Origin: Microbacterium lacus | Lineage (GTDB): Bacteria; Actinomycetota; Actinomycetes; Actinomycetales; Microbacteriaceae | Assembly (NCBI RefSeq): GCF_039531105.1 | Contig: NZ_BAAAPK010000002.1 | Coordinates: 1 to 64,000, forward strand | DNA: 64,000 bases | Direction of reading: 5' to 3' | Shown here: positions 32,438 through 41,646 of the stretch, piece by piece | Numbering within the stretch: the first letter of the stretch is position 1 | Layout: each line of letters begins with the position of its first letter | The notes under the pieces: model-generated | What the model saw: the letters and a program-made list of their open reading frames with translations, nothing else | Databases searched by the model: none | Told to the model about the DNA's origin: nothing | Position numbers and translations under genes: made by a program

Positions 32438-32998
32438 CTACTGCCAGGTGCTCGGCGCCGGAACCCGCGTCGACGGCAGGGCCGACGCCGCCGCCCACTC
32501 GACGACCCACGGGGCGAGCTCGGGGAGGTTGTCGGGGCGGTGCAGCTCCTGGAACAGCTCCTCATGCGGCACGATCCCGCCCGAGCGCCGCAGGAAGCGC
32601 GCGCGCACGATCATCTCGGCAAACACCTCGCCGTCCACGACGGCGCGATGCATCAGGTACGCCGACTTGTCGTCGTGCCCGAGCAGGCGCGACTCGACCG
32701 TGAAGCGCTGCCACAGCTGCAGCGACTTGCGGAACGTGATGGTCTCGCTGGCCACGACCGCGTACCAGCCCTTGCGGCTGAACACGTCCCAGATACCCGT
32801 ACGGATCAGCAGGTCGAAGCGGCCGAGGTCGAACAGCGACCCGTAGCGGCCGTTGTTCATGTGCCCGAGCAGGTCGATGTCGGTCGGAAGCGTCCGCACC
32901 GACACGCGCCCCACGGCCGTCGGGGGGAGGGTGCCCTTGCGGCGCAGCTGGATCTTCGCGCGCCAGATCGTCAGCAGGGTCCGCCAGATCACGTTCAC
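32438..32998 (-). CDS. acyl-CoA thioesterase (4HBT hotdog fold)
   Basis: About 186 residues from the GTG at 32998, which gives VNVIWRTLLTIWRAK, a start common in relatives; an upstream in-frame ATG at 33073 would add 25 odd residues. The hotdog core contains VRTLPTDIDLLGHMNNGRYGSLFDLGRFDLLIRTGIW, in which D-x-L-GHMNN-x-RY is the 4HBT substrate-binding signature. It continues SETITFRKSLQLWQRFTVESRLLG and AEMIVRARFLRR. It would hydrolyse acyl-CoA esters in the cytoplasm; chain length unknown. Divergent from the GNAT gene. Confidence 0.85.
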   Translation of the reverse strand: MNVIWRTLLTIWRAKIQLRRKGTLPPTAVGRVSVRTLPTDIDLLGHMNNGRYGSLFDLGRFDLLIRTGIWDVFSRKGWYAVVASETITFRKSLQLWQRFTVESRLLGHDDKSAYLMHRAVVDGEVFAEMIVRARFLRRSGGIVPHEELFQELHRPDNLPELAPWVVEWAAASALPSTRVPAPSTWQ

Positions 32999-33004
32999 GA
33001 GGAG

Positions 33005-33055
33005 CGATGGTAGCCATCGACGACCGCTCGGGCGATTCCGTTGTCGGATTCCGAC
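33005..33055. promoter_or_regulatory. two short dyads between the thioesterase and acetyltransferase genes
   Basis: CGATGG-TAG-CCATCG (33005-33019) lies directly upstream of the thioesterase GTG, and GTCGG-ATT-CCGAC sits at 33043-33055. Either could be an operator or a leader hairpin. The 153-bp gap contains nothing else that I can name. Confidence 0.3.
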
Positions 33056-33151
33056 ATGCTTCGGAGGCGGCATCCGCCGTTCGCGACACCCCGATTGTCA
33101 AGCGCCGGCGCCGATTTTGGCCGCCGCAGAGCCGAGCGTAGAGTCAGCCCC

Positions 33152-33658
33152 ATGGAAGCCGAACTGCAGACCGACATCGTCGTCCGTCCAGTGCGAGACG
33201 TCGATGCTGAAGCCCTCGGCCGCGTACACGCGACCTGTTGGCACGAGACGTACGACCACCTGATCAGCAAGGCGGCGCTCGAGAAGATCTCGCCGCGCCG
33301 GATGGCCGAGCTGTGGACCCACTGGGCATCACAGGGTCCCGACTTCAAGATGTTCGCCGCGCTCGCCGACGGTGAGATCGTCGGCTTCGCGGGCTCCGGC
33401 CCCGCCCGCGACAAGGACGCCCCGCGCTTCCGCGAGCTGTACTTCATCTATCTGCTCGACGCGTGGCACGGCACCGGCATCGGTCAGCGTCTGTTCGACG
33501 CCGTCGTCGGCTCCGACGAAGAGGTGTACCTCTGGGTCGCCGAGGACAACCCTCGCGCGCACCGCTTCTACACCCGCAACGGGTTCAGCCTCGACGGTGC
33601 CGCGCACACCGAGCCTTTCCTCGGCGAGACGCTCACCGAGGTGCGGTTCGTCCGCTGA
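33152..33658 (+). CDS. GNAT-family N-acetyltransferase
   Basis: A 168-residue acetyltransferase starting at ATG 33152. N-terminal strand [28 protein letters not shown] is followed by [44 protein letters not shown]. Here [10 protein letters not shown] is the acetyl-CoA pyrophosphate loop (motif A, usual R/Q-x-x-G-x-G/A). [21 protein letters not shown] is motif B. It transfers an acetyl group to an amine of an unknown small molecule or protein. The CofE gene follows 10 bp after its stop and may share the transcript. Confidence 0.9.
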   Translation: MEAELQTDIVVRPVRDVDAEALGRVHATCWHETYDHLISKAALEKISPRRMAELWTHWASQGPDFKMFAALADGEIVGFAGSGPARDKDAPRFRELYFIYLLDAWHGTGIGQRLFDAVVGSDEEVYLWVAEDNPRAHRFYTRNGFSLDGAAHTEPFLGETLTEVRFVR

Positions 33659-33668
33659 CACGGTCTCG

Positions 33669-34433
33669 GTGCTGCAGATCTGGCCGCTGCGCGGCATTCC
33701 CGAGGTCACCGCGCAGTCGGATCTCGTCGCGCTGATCGCGGACGCCGCCGGCGACACACTCGCGGACGGCGACATCCTGGTCGTCACCTCCAAGATCGTC
33801 TCGAAGGCCGAAGGCCGCATGATCGCCGCGGACGACCGCGAGGACGCGATCACCGCGGAGACGGTCAGGGTCGTCGCATCCCGCACGTCCGAGAGCGGTC
33901 ACACGACGAGGATCGTGGAGAACAAGCTCGGGATCGTCGCCGCCGCCGCCGGTGTGGATGCGTCCAACACCCCGCAGGGCACCGTCTTGCTCCTGCCGGT
34001 CGACCCCGATGCATCGGCGCGGGAGATCGCCACCGGGCTGCGCGCCCGTCTCGGCGTGCGGGTGGGCGTGATCGTCTCGGACACCCTCGGTCGGGCGTGG
34101 CGCGAGGGGCAGACCGACGCCGCGATCGGCGCGGCGGGCGTCCACGTCTTCGAGGACCTGCGCGGTGCGACGGATGCCGAGGGCCGGCCCCTGGTCGTCA
34201 CGATGCCGTGCGTCGCCGACGAGCTGGCCGCCGCGACCGATCTCGTGAAGGGCAAGGCGACCCGACTGCCCGTCGCGGTGGTGCGGGGCAGAGCGGATCT
34301 GGTCGGCGACCTCGACCTGCCCGGGGCCCGCTCGATCGTCCGGGATCCCGAGCGCGACATGTTCCACCGCGGGGCGGACGAGGCCTACGCCGACGGGTTC
34401 GCCGCGGGTGCGGCATCCGTCACCGGCCGCTGA
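33669..34433 (+). CDS. cofE: coenzyme F420-0:L-glutamate ligase
   Basis: A 254-residue CofE-domain protein starting at GTG 33669. Family motifs are [41 protein letters not shown] near 35-55, [61 protein letters not shown] and [26 protein letters not shown]. It adds gamma-linked glutamate to F420-0 using GTP and a metal ion. The C-terminal nitroreductase-like domain of actinobacterial FbiB is absent, so this is a CofE-only protein. No other F420 gene is near. Its last 14 bp overlap the cytochrome b gene on the other strand. Confidence 0.9.
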   Translation: MLQIWPLRGIPEVTAQSDLVALIADAAGDTLADGDILVVTSKIVSKAEGRMIAADDREDAITAETVRVVASRTSESGHTTRIVENKLGIVAAAAGVDASNTPQGTVLLLPVDPDASAREIATGLRARLGVRVGVIVSDTLGRAWREGQTDAAIGAAGVHVFEDLRGATDAEGRPLVVTMPCVADELAAATDLVKGKATRLPVAVVRGRADLVGDLDLPGARSIVRDPERDMFHRGADEAYADGFAAGAASVTGR

Positions 34434-36153
34434 CGGCCCCGAAGAGTCGCGCGATCGGGGCGAGGACGAGCGGCCGCGCGGCGATCCACCCGGCGGCGAT
34501 CACGACCATGGACGCGGCGAAGATCCAGAACCCGACCCAGTTGACCGCGTCCTGCGCGGCGTACATGTGGTTGAGGTTGCGCAGGGCCCCGGTGGCGAAG
34601 ACGAGTGCGACGTGCACGATGATGAACGCGACGAAGTACAGCATCACCGGGAAGTGGATCTTCCGGGCCCACTCGACCGGGTACGCCTTGTTCAGCGCGG
34701 TCGCGTTCTTGGGCCAGATCCCCGACATGCGCACACCGGTCGCTATCGCGAGCGGCGCGGCGAGGAAGACGGTCGCGAAGTACGCCAACTGCTGCAGCGA
34801 GTTGTAGTTCACCCAGCCGTTCTCGGTCGGCCAGTCCAATGACACGTACTGCAGCGCTGCGCTGATCGCGTTCGGGAACACCTCCCAGCTGGTCGGGACG
34901 ATCCGCATCCACTGCCCGGTGGTGAACAGCAGGACGATGAAGATCACGCCGTTCGTCACCCACAGCAGATCCAGCGCCTGGTGGAACCACAGGTTCAGGC
35001 TGATCTTGCGCTTCTTCGCGCCGCGCGGCGACCAGAACACGCTCGGCCGCTTCTCACGGCGCACCTGCAGGCCGGTGCGGATGATCAGCACCATCAGGAA
35101 CACGTTGAAGAAGTGCTGCCACCCCAGCCACGCCGGGAACCCGACCGGCGCCCCCTCGGGCAGCTCGTACTCGCCCGGATAGGTGGTCAGGAAGTCCTGG
35201 AACGGCTCCAGGCTCAGCAGGAAACGCACCGCGACCACGGCCATCCCCGCCGCGAACAGCAGCCCGGCCCCGCCAACGATGACGGCCCCCGCCCACTGGA
35301 GTCTCGTGAACGGGCCGATCCGCGCAGGTTCGGGGCGCGGTGCGGGGCGGGTGCGCGCGGCTCTGCCCGGGTACACCGTGCGCGTGAACGGCAGAGGCAC
35401 CGACAGATCGGTGGCGGCATCCGCCCGCGAAAGTGTGACCTCGTGCCCGGTCAGCGGCGCGGACGCGACCGGAACTGCCACGTCGGCATCGGCGGCCGGG
35501 TGCGAAGGTGTCGCGTCGTGCCGGGTAGGTGGCGCGGAGGCGACCGGTGCTGCCACTTCCGCGCGCTGCTCCGGCGCGAACCCGGCGGGCGGCCACGGGT
35601 CACCGCCCGACGTGCGGGGCAGCCCGCGCCGGAGCGGGCGCGCACCGTCCGTGCTCGGCGCCGCCGCGGCGGGCGCTGCCGCGGCCCGCACTGCCGCGGC
35701 CGGCGCGGTCGCTCGAGGTTCGTCCGACACCTGTGCACGGATTTCGGGGGCGTCGGCGTTCACGGGTGACAGATGAACGGGCGCGGCGGCAGGCTCCGCC
35801 GAGGCGACGACGGCGGATGCCGGGGGCCAGGGCTCCCCGCCCGGCACGCGCGGCAGGCCGCGGCGGATCGTCCGGGCACCACCGGCCGCGGCGGCCGACG
35901 CGGGCGCGATCGGATGCCGATCCCCGTCCACACGGACAGCATCCGGCGTCAGGGCCCCGGCCGCGATATCCGCGGGCACGGCTGCGGGAAGCGCCGACTG
36001 CACGACAACCGCGCCGTGCGCATCAACGGCGGGCGCCTCGGCGGCGGGCACCTCGGGAGATGCGGCGAGCGGAGATGCGGCATCCGCGGGCCACGGCTGC
36101 CCGCCCGGGGTGCGCGGCAACCCGCGTCGCAGGGTCTGCCCGTACGTCGCCAC
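34420..36153 (-). CDS. cytochrome b561-type membrane protein with a long N-terminal tail carrying three RRGLPRxxGGxPWP motifs
   Basis: A 577-residue protein. Residues 1-285 are Ala/Pro-rich and low in complexity apart from three copies of a 15-residue motif at 8-22 ([15 protein letters not shown]), 96-110 ([15 protein letters not shown]) and 174-188 ([15 protein letters not shown]). Residues 286-577 form a multi-helix cytochrome b domain with candidate haem histidines in [39 protein letters not shown] and [10 protein letters not shown]. It is the third gene of the etfB-etfA operon, 5 bp after etfA. It may pass electrons from ETF to the membrane quinone pool or accept them from an unknown dehydrogenase; this is inferred from position. 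The tail probably faces the cytoplasm. Confidence 0.85.
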   Translation of the reverse strand: MATYGQTLRRGLPRTPGGQPWPADAASPLAASPEVPAAEAPAVDAHGAVVVQSALPAAVPADIAAGALTPDAVRVDGDRHPIAPASAAAAGGARTIRRGLPRVPGGEPWPPASAVVASAEPAAAPVHLSPVNADAPEIRAQVSDEPRATAPAAAVRAAAAPAAAAPSTDGARPLRRGLPRTSGGDPWPPAGFAPEQRAEVAAPVASAPPTRHDATPSHPAADADVAVPVASAPLTGHEVTLSRADAATDLSVPLPFTRTVYPGRAARTRPAPRPEPARIGPFTRLQWAGAVIVGGAGLLFAAGMAVVAVRFLLSLEPFQDFLTTYPGEYELPEGAPVGFPAWLGWQHFFNVFLMVLIIRTGLQVRREKRPSVFWSPRGAKKRKISLNLWFHQALDLLWVTNGVIFIVLLFTTGQWMRIVPTSWEVFPNAISAALQYVSLDWPTENGWVNYNSLQQLAYFATVFLAAPLAIATGVRMSGIWPKNATALNKAYPVEWARKIHFPVMLYFVAFIIVHVALVFATGALRNLNHMYAAQDAVNWVGFWIFAASMVVIAAGWIAARPLVLAPIARLFGAVSGR

Positions 36154-36158
36154 CGGGG

Positions 36159-37133
36159 TCAGACCTTCCGCGCCTGCAGCGCCTCGATCAGCTGCGGCAC
36201 CACCGTGAACAGGTCGCCGACGACACCGAAATCGGCGATCTCGAAGATCGGCGCGTCGGCGTCCTTGTTGATCGCGACGATCGTCTTCGCGGTCTGCATG
36301 CCGGCCTTGTGCTGGATCGCGCCGGAGATTCCCAGAGCGACATACAACTGCGGCGACACCGACACACCCGTCTGCCCGACCTGGTACGACTGAGGCACAT
36401 ACCCGGCGTCCACCGCCGCGCGCGACGCACCCACCGCAGCTCCCAGCGCGTCGGCGAGCTCATCGACGAGCGCGAACTTCTCCGCCGACCCCAGCCCCCG
36501 GCCTCCCGAGACGACCGCCTTCGCTCCGCGCAGCTCCGGCCGCGACGACGTCACCGCGGCCGGCTCCACCGCATCCACCGACGCTGCCCGCTTGCCCGAC
36601 GCGGTCACGGCGAGAGTCTGCACCGCCGGTGCGTCGACCGCGGCCGCGCGGGCCTCGACCGCGCCCTGCCGCACGGTGATCACGGGCGCCCCCCACGTCA
36701 CCGCGGCGTCGACGTTGTACGCACCCCCGTATACGGAGTGCTGCGCGACCACACCCTCGGCATCCCGCGAGACACCGACGGCATCCACGCACAGACCCGA
36801 CCGGGTCCGCGCTGCGAACCGGCCCGCGACATCACGTCCCTCGATCGAGTTCGAGATCAGGATCGCGTCCGGGCGCACCAGATCCGCCGCCGCGGCCAGC
36901 GCATCCACTACCGGCACCGTCAACTCCCCCGCCACGGGCGCCACCACCAGGACGGATGCCGCGCCCAGAGCGCCGGCATCCGCCGCGAGCTTCTCGTCGC
37001 CGACGATCACCGCGACGGGCGTGCCGATCTCCGCCGCCGCCCCGAGAAGCCCGGCCGCGGACTTGGCCAGCTCGCCGGTCGGCGTCACATCCAGGAGCAC
37101 CAGGACCGAATCCTCTGCGAACCCCATGATCAC
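36159..37133 (-). CDS. etfA: electron transfer flavoprotein alpha subunit
   Basis: A 324-residue protein. The N-terminal domain begins [30 protein letters not shown]. The C-terminal FAD domain shows the ETF-alpha signature: [47 protein letters not shown], then [29 protein letters not shown] and [33 protein letters not shown]. With EtfB it forms the soluble heterodimer that collects electrons from acyl-CoA and other flavin dehydrogenases. The start overlaps the etfB stop by 4 bp. The acyl-CoA dehydrogenase at 40273 is a plausible local electron donor. Confidence 0.96.
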   Translation of the reverse strand: MIMGFAEDSVLVLLDVTPTGELAKSAAGLLGAAAEIGTPVAVIVGDEKLAADAGALGAASVLVVAPVAGELTVPVVDALAAAADLVRPDAILISNSIEGRDVAGRFAARTRSGLCVDAVGVSRDAEGVVAQHSVYGGAYNVDAAVTWGAPVITVRQGAVEARAAAVDAPAVQTLAVTASGKRAASVDAVEPAAVTSSRPELRGAKAVVSGGRGLGSAEKFALVDELADALGAAVGASRAAVDAGYVPQSYQVGQTGVSVSPQLYVALGISGAIQHKAGMQTAKTIVAINKDADAPIFEIADFGVVGDLFTVVPQLIEALQARKV

Positions 37134-37906
37134 ACCAGCCTGTTCTGCACGAGGAACTCCGCGAGCTTCTCGCCCGCGTCGCCCTCATCGACAATCTTCG
37201 TCCCCGCCTGACGCGGCGGCTTCTCACTCAATGCCAGCACGATCGAGCGCGACGCGGAGTGATCCTCCGGCTCGACACCGAGGTCCGCGAGGGTCAGCGT
37301 CTCGAACGGCTTCTTCTTGGCCGCCATGATGCCCTTGAAGTTCGGGAACCGCGCGTCCGGCAGCGCCTCCGTGATCGAGATCACCGCCGGCAGCTCCGCC
37401 GACACCCGCATCGTCGCGCCGTCGCTCGCCCGCGCCCCCGACACCCGACCGTCCTCGATCTGCACCGAGGTCAACGCCGTCAGGTTCGGTACGTCCAGAA
37501 GTTCGGCGACCATCGCCCCCATCACCCCACCGGACCCGTCCGTGGACAGGTTCCCGGCAATCACCAGATCGAACCCGGTGCGCGAAACCGCCGCGGCCAG
37601 CACCTCCGCCGTCAGACCCAGATCCGCCCCGACCAGCTGCTCATCCGCGATATGCACCGCCGAATGCGCGCCCATCGCGAGACCCTTCCGCACCGTCGCC
37701 GCGGACTCCGCCGGCGCCATCGACACCACGATCACCTCGGTGCCGGCATTCTGATCCGCGTAGCTCAGCGCCACCTCGAGCGAACGCTCCCCGATCTCGT
37801 CGAGCACCCGCTCGCTCGCGGACCGATCGGCAAGCCCCGTCTCCAGGTTCAGCTTGCGATCACCCCACGTGTCCGGGACCTCTTTGACCAAGACGACGAT
37901 TCTCAT
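37130..37906 (-). CDS. etfB: electron transfer flavoprotein beta subunit
   Basis: A 258-residue protein with the canonical N-terminus [18 protein letters not shown] and the AMP/adenine-loop region [29 protein letters not shown] and [24 protein letters not shown]. The ETF-beta signature is [19 protein letters not shown] near 190-208. AAGGAG lies about 10 nt before the ATG at 37906. It leads the etfB-etfA-cytochrome b operon. The 108-bp gap to the divergent MarR gene at 38015 contains both promoters. Confidence 0.96.
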   Translation of the reverse strand: MRIVVLVKEVPDTWGDRKLNLETGLADRSASERVLDEIGERSLEVALSYADQNAGTEVIVVSMAPAESAATVRKGLAMGAHSAVHIADEQLVGADLGLTAEVLAAAVSRTGFDLVIAGNLSTDGSGGVMGAMVAELLDVPNLTALTSVQIEDGRVSGARASDGATMRVSAELPAVISITEALPDARFPNFKGIMAAKKKPFETLTLADLGVEPEDHSASRSIVLALSEKPPRQAGTKIVDEGDAGEKLAEFLVQNRLV

Positions 37907-38014
37907 TGCGCTCCGCTCCTTCGTGCTTCGAGTCTATGGCGCGCGCACAGCCGCGATCGCGCTCGTGGCGGCCTCGAACGGCTACCGTGGACATCGCCGG
38001 AAGGGAGGCCCGGG

Positions 38015-38551
38015 ATGCCCAAGTCAGGACCGCTTCCCGTCGACCCGATCGCCGAGGCGAAGCGCCAGTGGACGGCGCACGGATGGACGGATGCCGCACC
38101 GGGAATGTCCGCGGTGACCTCGATCATCCGCGCGCAGCAGCTCATGCTCGCGCGCATCGATGCGGCGCTCAAGCCCTTCGGCCTGTCGTTCGCGCGGTAC
38201 GAGATGCTGCGCCTGCTGGGGTTCACTCGAGAGGGACGGATGCCGATGGCCAGCGCGATCGCGCGGCTGCAGGTGCACCCCACGAGCGTCACCAACACGG
38301 TCGACCGGCTCGTGCGCGACGGCTTCGTCGAGCGACGCCCCCACCCGGTCGATGGACGTGCCGCGATGCTCGTGCTGACGGCATCCGGTCGTGATCTCGT
38401 CGAGCGCGCGACCCTGGCGTTGAACGAGCAGGTGTTCGCCGAGCCGGGCCTGAGCGCAGAGGACACCGCCGAACTGGTGGCGATCATCGCGCGCCTGCGC
38501 AAGGATGCCGGCGACTTCGCCGAGCCGCGCCCGCTGCCCGACCCCCTGTAG
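38015..38551 (+). CDS. MarR-family transcriptional regulator
   Basis: A 178-residue winged-helix regulator starting at ATG 38015 after GGGAGG. A long N-terminal helix region (VDPIAEAKRQWTAHGWTDAAPGMSAVTSIIRAQQLMLARIDAALKPFG) is followed by MASAIARLQVHPTSVTNTVDRLVRDGFVERRPHPVDGRAAMLVLTASG, the recognition helix and wing with D-x-R. The extended N-terminus and late GLSAEDTAELVAII helix would form the dimer. It is divergent from etfB and convergent with the acyl-CoA oxidation operon, so it may control either; an acyl-CoA or fatty acid ligand is plausible but unproven. Confidence 0.9.
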   Translation: MPKSGPLPVDPIAEAKRQWTAHGWTDAAPGMSAVTSIIRAQQLMLARIDAALKPFGLSFARYEMLRLLGFTREGRMPMASAIARLQVHPTSVTNTVDRLVRDGFVERRPHPVDGRAAMLVLTASGRDLVERATLALNEQVFAEPGLSAEDTAELVAIIARLRKDAGDFAEPRPLPDPL

Positions 38552-38594
38552 CCCGGTGCCGCACCCACCCGCGAGACTGCCATCGGGGGGAGAG

Positions 38595-39377
38595 TCAGCG
38601 GTTCTGGAAGTCGGGGGAGCGCTTTTCGCGGAAGGCGGCCATGCCCTCCTTCTGGTCCGCCGTGTCGAACAGCGCAGCGAAGGCGTGCTTCTCCAGGCGC
38701 AGACCTTCGGCGAGCGTGGACTCGAGCGCGGCATCCAGCGTCGCCTTCGCGGCGTACACGGACGGGAGGGACTTCGCCGCGATCGTCTCCGCGACCTTAC
38801 CGGCCTCGTCGAGCAGCTCGGCGGCAGGAACGACCCGCGACACGAGTCCGGCGCGCTCGGCCTCTTCGGCGCCCATGAGACGACCGGTGAGCACGAGCTC
38901 GGCGGCCTTGTAGTACCCGACCGCCCGGACGAGCCGCTGCGTGCCGCCCATCCCCGGGATGACGCCCAGGTTGATCTCGGGCTGACCGAATTTCGCGGAG
39001 TCGGCGGCGAGGATGATGTCGCACATCATCGCGAGCTCGCATCCACCGCCGAGCGCGTAGCCGGAGACCGCGGCGATCACGGGCGTGCGCACCGCGGCGA
39101 AGCGCGCCCAACCGCCGAAGTGATCGTCCATGACCATGTCCAGACCGGTCTTGGACTCCATCTCCTTGATGTCGGCGCCGGCGGCGAAGGCTCGCTCGGA
39201 CCCGGTGACGACGATCGCGCCGATGCGCGGATCGGCGTCGAAGGCGGATGCCGCGGCGACGATGTCGTGCATCACCTGGGAGTTGAGGGCATTGAGCGCC
39301 TCCGGACGGTTCAGGGTGATCCACCCGACCCGGCCGCGGGTCTCGACCAGGATCGTCTCGTACGTGTGGGTCGTCAT
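38595..39377 (-). CDS. enoyl-CoA hydratase
   Basis: A 260-residue crotonase. The ATG at 39377 overlaps the preceding stop (ATGA). [17 protein letters not shown] forms the oxyanion-hole/CoA site, and [54 protein letters not shown] carries both catalytic Glu positions (in CELAM and PEINLG). Length and motifs match enoyl-CoA hydratases rather than the longer 3-hydroxyisobutyryl-CoA hydrolases. In this operon it would hydrate methacrylyl-CoA (valine pathway) or a similar enoyl-CoA. Confidence 0.93.
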   Translation of the reverse strand: MTTHTYETILVETRGRVGWITLNRPEALNALNSQVMHDIVAAASAFDADPRIGAIVVTGSERAFAAGADIKEMESKTGLDMVMDDHFGGWARFAAVRTPVIAAVSGYALGGGCELAMMCDIILAADSAKFGQPEINLGVIPGMGGTQRLVRAVGYYKAAELVLTGRLMGAEEAERAGLVSRVVPAAELLDEAGKVAETIAAKSLPSVYAAKATLDAALESTLAEGLRLEKHAFAALFDTADQKEGMAAFREKRSPDFQNR

Positions 39378-40276
39378 GCGGATGCTGCTCCTCGGCTCTC
39401 GGCGCGGATCGTGGTGATGATCCCCGAGAAATCCTGCCCGGCCCCCGCGCCGTCCGCGAACTCTTTGTAGATCTCGCGCGCGAGCAGGCCCATCCGCGCG
39501 TCGACGCCGGTGAGATCGATCGCCTGCTCGGCGAGCCCCAGGTCTTTCGACATGAGCGCGCCGGCGAAACCGGGCTGGTAGTCGCGGTTCGCGGGACTCG
39601 TCGGCACCGGTCCGGGCACGGGGCAGTTCGTGGTGAGCGCCCAGCACTGTCCCGACGCGTTCGAAGCGACATCGAACAGAGCCTGGTGGCTCAGCCCGAG
39701 CCGCTCGCCGAGCACGAACGCCTCCGCCACCGCGATCTGCGAGACCGCGAGGATCATGTTGTTGCAGACCTTGGCCGCTTGCCCGAGGCCGGCGCCGCCG
39801 CAGCGCACGACGCGGCGCCCCATCGCCTCCAGGAGCGGGCGGGCGGCCTCGAAATGCTCATCCGAGCCGCCGACCATGAACGCGAGCGTCGCGTTCTCCG
39901 CGCCGACCACCCCACCCGAGACGGGGGCATCGAGACTCCGATGCCCGGCGGCCTCGGCGAGCGCGTGGGCGTCCCGGGCCTCGTCGACAGCGATCGTGGA
40001 GCAGTCGATGAACAGCGTCCCCGGTGCCGTCGCGGCGAGCAGTCCGTCGCGGTACGCGTCGATCACGTGCCTCCCGCTCGGGAACATCGTGATGACGACG
40101 TCAGCGGATGCCGCGGCATCCGTCCCCGCGTCGGCCACGACCAGGCCGCCGGCGCGCGCGGCGTCGATCGCGGCGGGCACGACGTCGAAGCCGATCACCT
40201 CATGGCCGGCCTTCGCCAGGTTGAGGGCCATCGGCAGGCCCATGTGCCCGAGGCCGAGGAACGCGACGCGGGTCAT
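39374..40276 (-). CDS. mmsB: 3-hydroxyisobutyrate dehydrogenase
   Basis: A 300-residue beta-hydroxyacid dehydrogenase. The N-terminal Rossmann motif is [28 protein letters not shown]. The family substrate loop is [23 protein letters not shown], and the catalytic Lys is in [17 protein letters not shown]. It oxidises 3-hydroxyisobutyrate to methylmalonate semialdehyde with NAD in valine breakdown. It overlaps the acyl-CoA dehydrogenase upstream and the enoyl-CoA hydratase downstream by 4 bp each. The family also includes other beta-hydroxyacid dehydrogenases, but the operon supports this call. Confidence 0.9.
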   Translation of the reverse strand: MTRVAFLGLGHMGLPMALNLAKAGHEVIGFDVVPAAIDAARAGGLVVADAGTDAAASADVVITMFPSGRHVIDAYRDGLLAATAPGTLFIDCSTIAVDEARDAHALAEAAGHRSLDAPVSGGVVGAENATLAFMVGGSDEHFEAARPLLEAMGRRVVRCGGAGLGQAAKVCNNMILAVSQIAVAEAFVLGERLGLSHQALFDVASNASGQCWALTTNCPVPGPVPTSPANRDYQPGFAGALMSKDLGLAEQAIDLTGVDARMGLLAREIYKEFADGAGAGQDFSGIITTIRAESRGAASA

Positions 40277-41463
40277 CGCCCGGATCCCAGCAGCTCGCGG
40301 CCGATGATGACGCGCATGATCTCGTTCGTGCCCTCGAGGATCTGGTGGACGCGCAGGTCGCGGACGACCTTCTCGATGCCGTACTCATGCAGGTACCCGT
40401 ACCCGCCGTGCAACTGCAGGGCTTCATTCGCGACGCGGAAGCCGGCATCGGTGGCGAAGCGTTTGGCCATCGCGCACTGCAAGGCGACGTCGGGGGCCTT
40501 CTCGTCGATCGCCCGCGCGGCGTCGCGGACGAGCGCGCGTGCGGCGCGGAGGTCGGTGGCCATATCGGCGAGCGTGAAGACGACCGACTGCTTCTCGGCA
40601 AGCGGTTCGCCGAACGTGAAGCGCTCCTGCACGTACTGCACGGCACGGTCGAGGGCCCACTGCGCGCCTCCGAGCGAGCACGCCGCGATGTTGATGCGGC
40701 CGCCGTTCAGGGCGGACATCGCGATCTTGAAGCCCTGGCCCTCGGCGCCGAGGATCGAAGTCGCCGGCACGCGCACTTCGTCCAGGATGACCTGACGGGT
40801 GGGCTGGGCGTTCCAGCCCATCTTCTTCTCGTTCTGTCCGAAGGACAGCCCCTCGGCGTCGCCGGGCACGAGGAACGCGGTGATGCCACGTGCTCCGGGC
40901 TCCCCGGTGCGGGCCATCACGACGTAGACCGCCGCCTCGCCTCCGCCGGAGATGAACTGCTTGACGCCGGTGAGGACGTAGTGATCGGCGTCCTTGATCG
41001 CGCTGGTCGTGATGGCCGCGGCATCCGACCCCGCACCGGGCTCGGTGAGGCAGTAGCTGCCGAAGCCGGTCATCGCCGTGAGGCTCGGGAGCCACTCGTG
41101 GCGCTGCACGTCGGTGCCGTACGTGTCGATCATCCACGCGACCATGTTGTGGATCGTGATGAACGCCGCGACCGCCGGGTCGGCCTTCGCAAGCTCTTCG
41201 ACGATCGCGACGGCGTCCGTACGGCTGAGGGCGGAGCCGCCGACGTCCTCGCGGACGTAGATGCCGCCGAGGCCGAGCTCGCCGGCGTGGCGGAGCGCTT
41301 CACGCGGGAAGTGTTTGTGCTCATCCCATTCGAGCGCGTGCGGCGCGAGTTCGGACTGTGCGAAGTCACGCACCGCCTCGATGATCGCGGCGCGCTCGTC
41401 CGGACTCATCGTGAGCACGTCTGTGACCGATTCGCTCGGTGTGATGACCGCCTGCTGCGACAC
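40273..41463 (-). CDS. acyl-CoA dehydrogenase, isobutyryl-CoA type
   Basis: A 396-residue FAD enzyme starting MSQQAVITPSESVTDVLTMSPDERAAIIEAVRDFAQSELAPHALEWDEHKHFPREALRHAGELGLGGIYVREDVGGS-like in layout. FGSYCLTEPGAGSDAAAI binds FAD and substrate, QFISGGGEAAVYVVMARTG follows, and GGYGYLHEYGIEKVVRDLRVHQILEGTNEIMRVIIGREL carries the catalytic Glu in LEGTNEI. With mmsB and the hydratase it fits isobutyryl-CoA dehydrogenase of valine catabolism. Its electrons would go to EtfAB, encoded 2.4 kb away. First gene of the operon. Confidence 0.92.
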   Translation of the reverse strand: MSQQAVITPSESVTDVLTMSPDERAAIIEAVRDFAQSELAPHALEWDEHKHFPREALRHAGELGLGGIYVREDVGGSALSRTDAVAIVEELAKADPAVAAFITIHNMVAWMIDTYGTDVQRHEWLPSLTAMTGFGSYCLTEPGAGSDAAAITTSAIKDADHYVLTGVKQFISGGGEAAVYVVMARTGEPGARGITAFLVPGDAEGLSFGQNEKKMGWNAQPTRQVILDEVRVPATSILGAEGQGFKIAMSALNGGRINIAACSLGGAQWALDRAVQYVQERFTFGEPLAEKQSVVFTLADMATDLRAARALVRDAARAIDEKAPDVALQCAMAKRFATDAGFRVANEALQLHGGYGYLHEYGIEKVVRDLRVHQILEGTNEIMRVIIGRELLGSGR

Positions 41464-41508
41464 TCTGCCGCCTCCCTTCGCACCGCCTTTGGCACGTTGA
41501 TCACTTTA

Positions 41509-41542
41509 GCTGGACTTCCGAGTATATCCGAGGATATCCAGC
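41509..41542. promoter_or_regulatory. candidate operator upstream of the acyl-CoA dehydrogenase operon
   Basis: GCTGGA (41509-41514) and TCCAGC (41537-41542) enclose a smaller dyad TATCC-GA-GGATA (41525-41536) and the palindrome GGATATCC (41532-41539). The site lies 46-79 bp upstream of the start and is A-T-rich for this genome, fitting a TetR- or MarR-type operator. Confidence 0.45.
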
Positions 41543-41646
41543 CTTCCGTTCGTTCGAGGACCGTTCACGCGACGGTCACGTGTCCTCGCTACGAAGTGGA
41601 GAACGCGTGTCCGCGTGTGCCCCCTTCGTCCCCACAGAGGATTCCG

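Noticed and set aside
6152..34433. An F420 gene cluster formed by the luciferase-like gene and cofE
   Set aside because: The two are 27 kb apart with unrelated neighbours, and the luciferase-like protein could equally use FMN.
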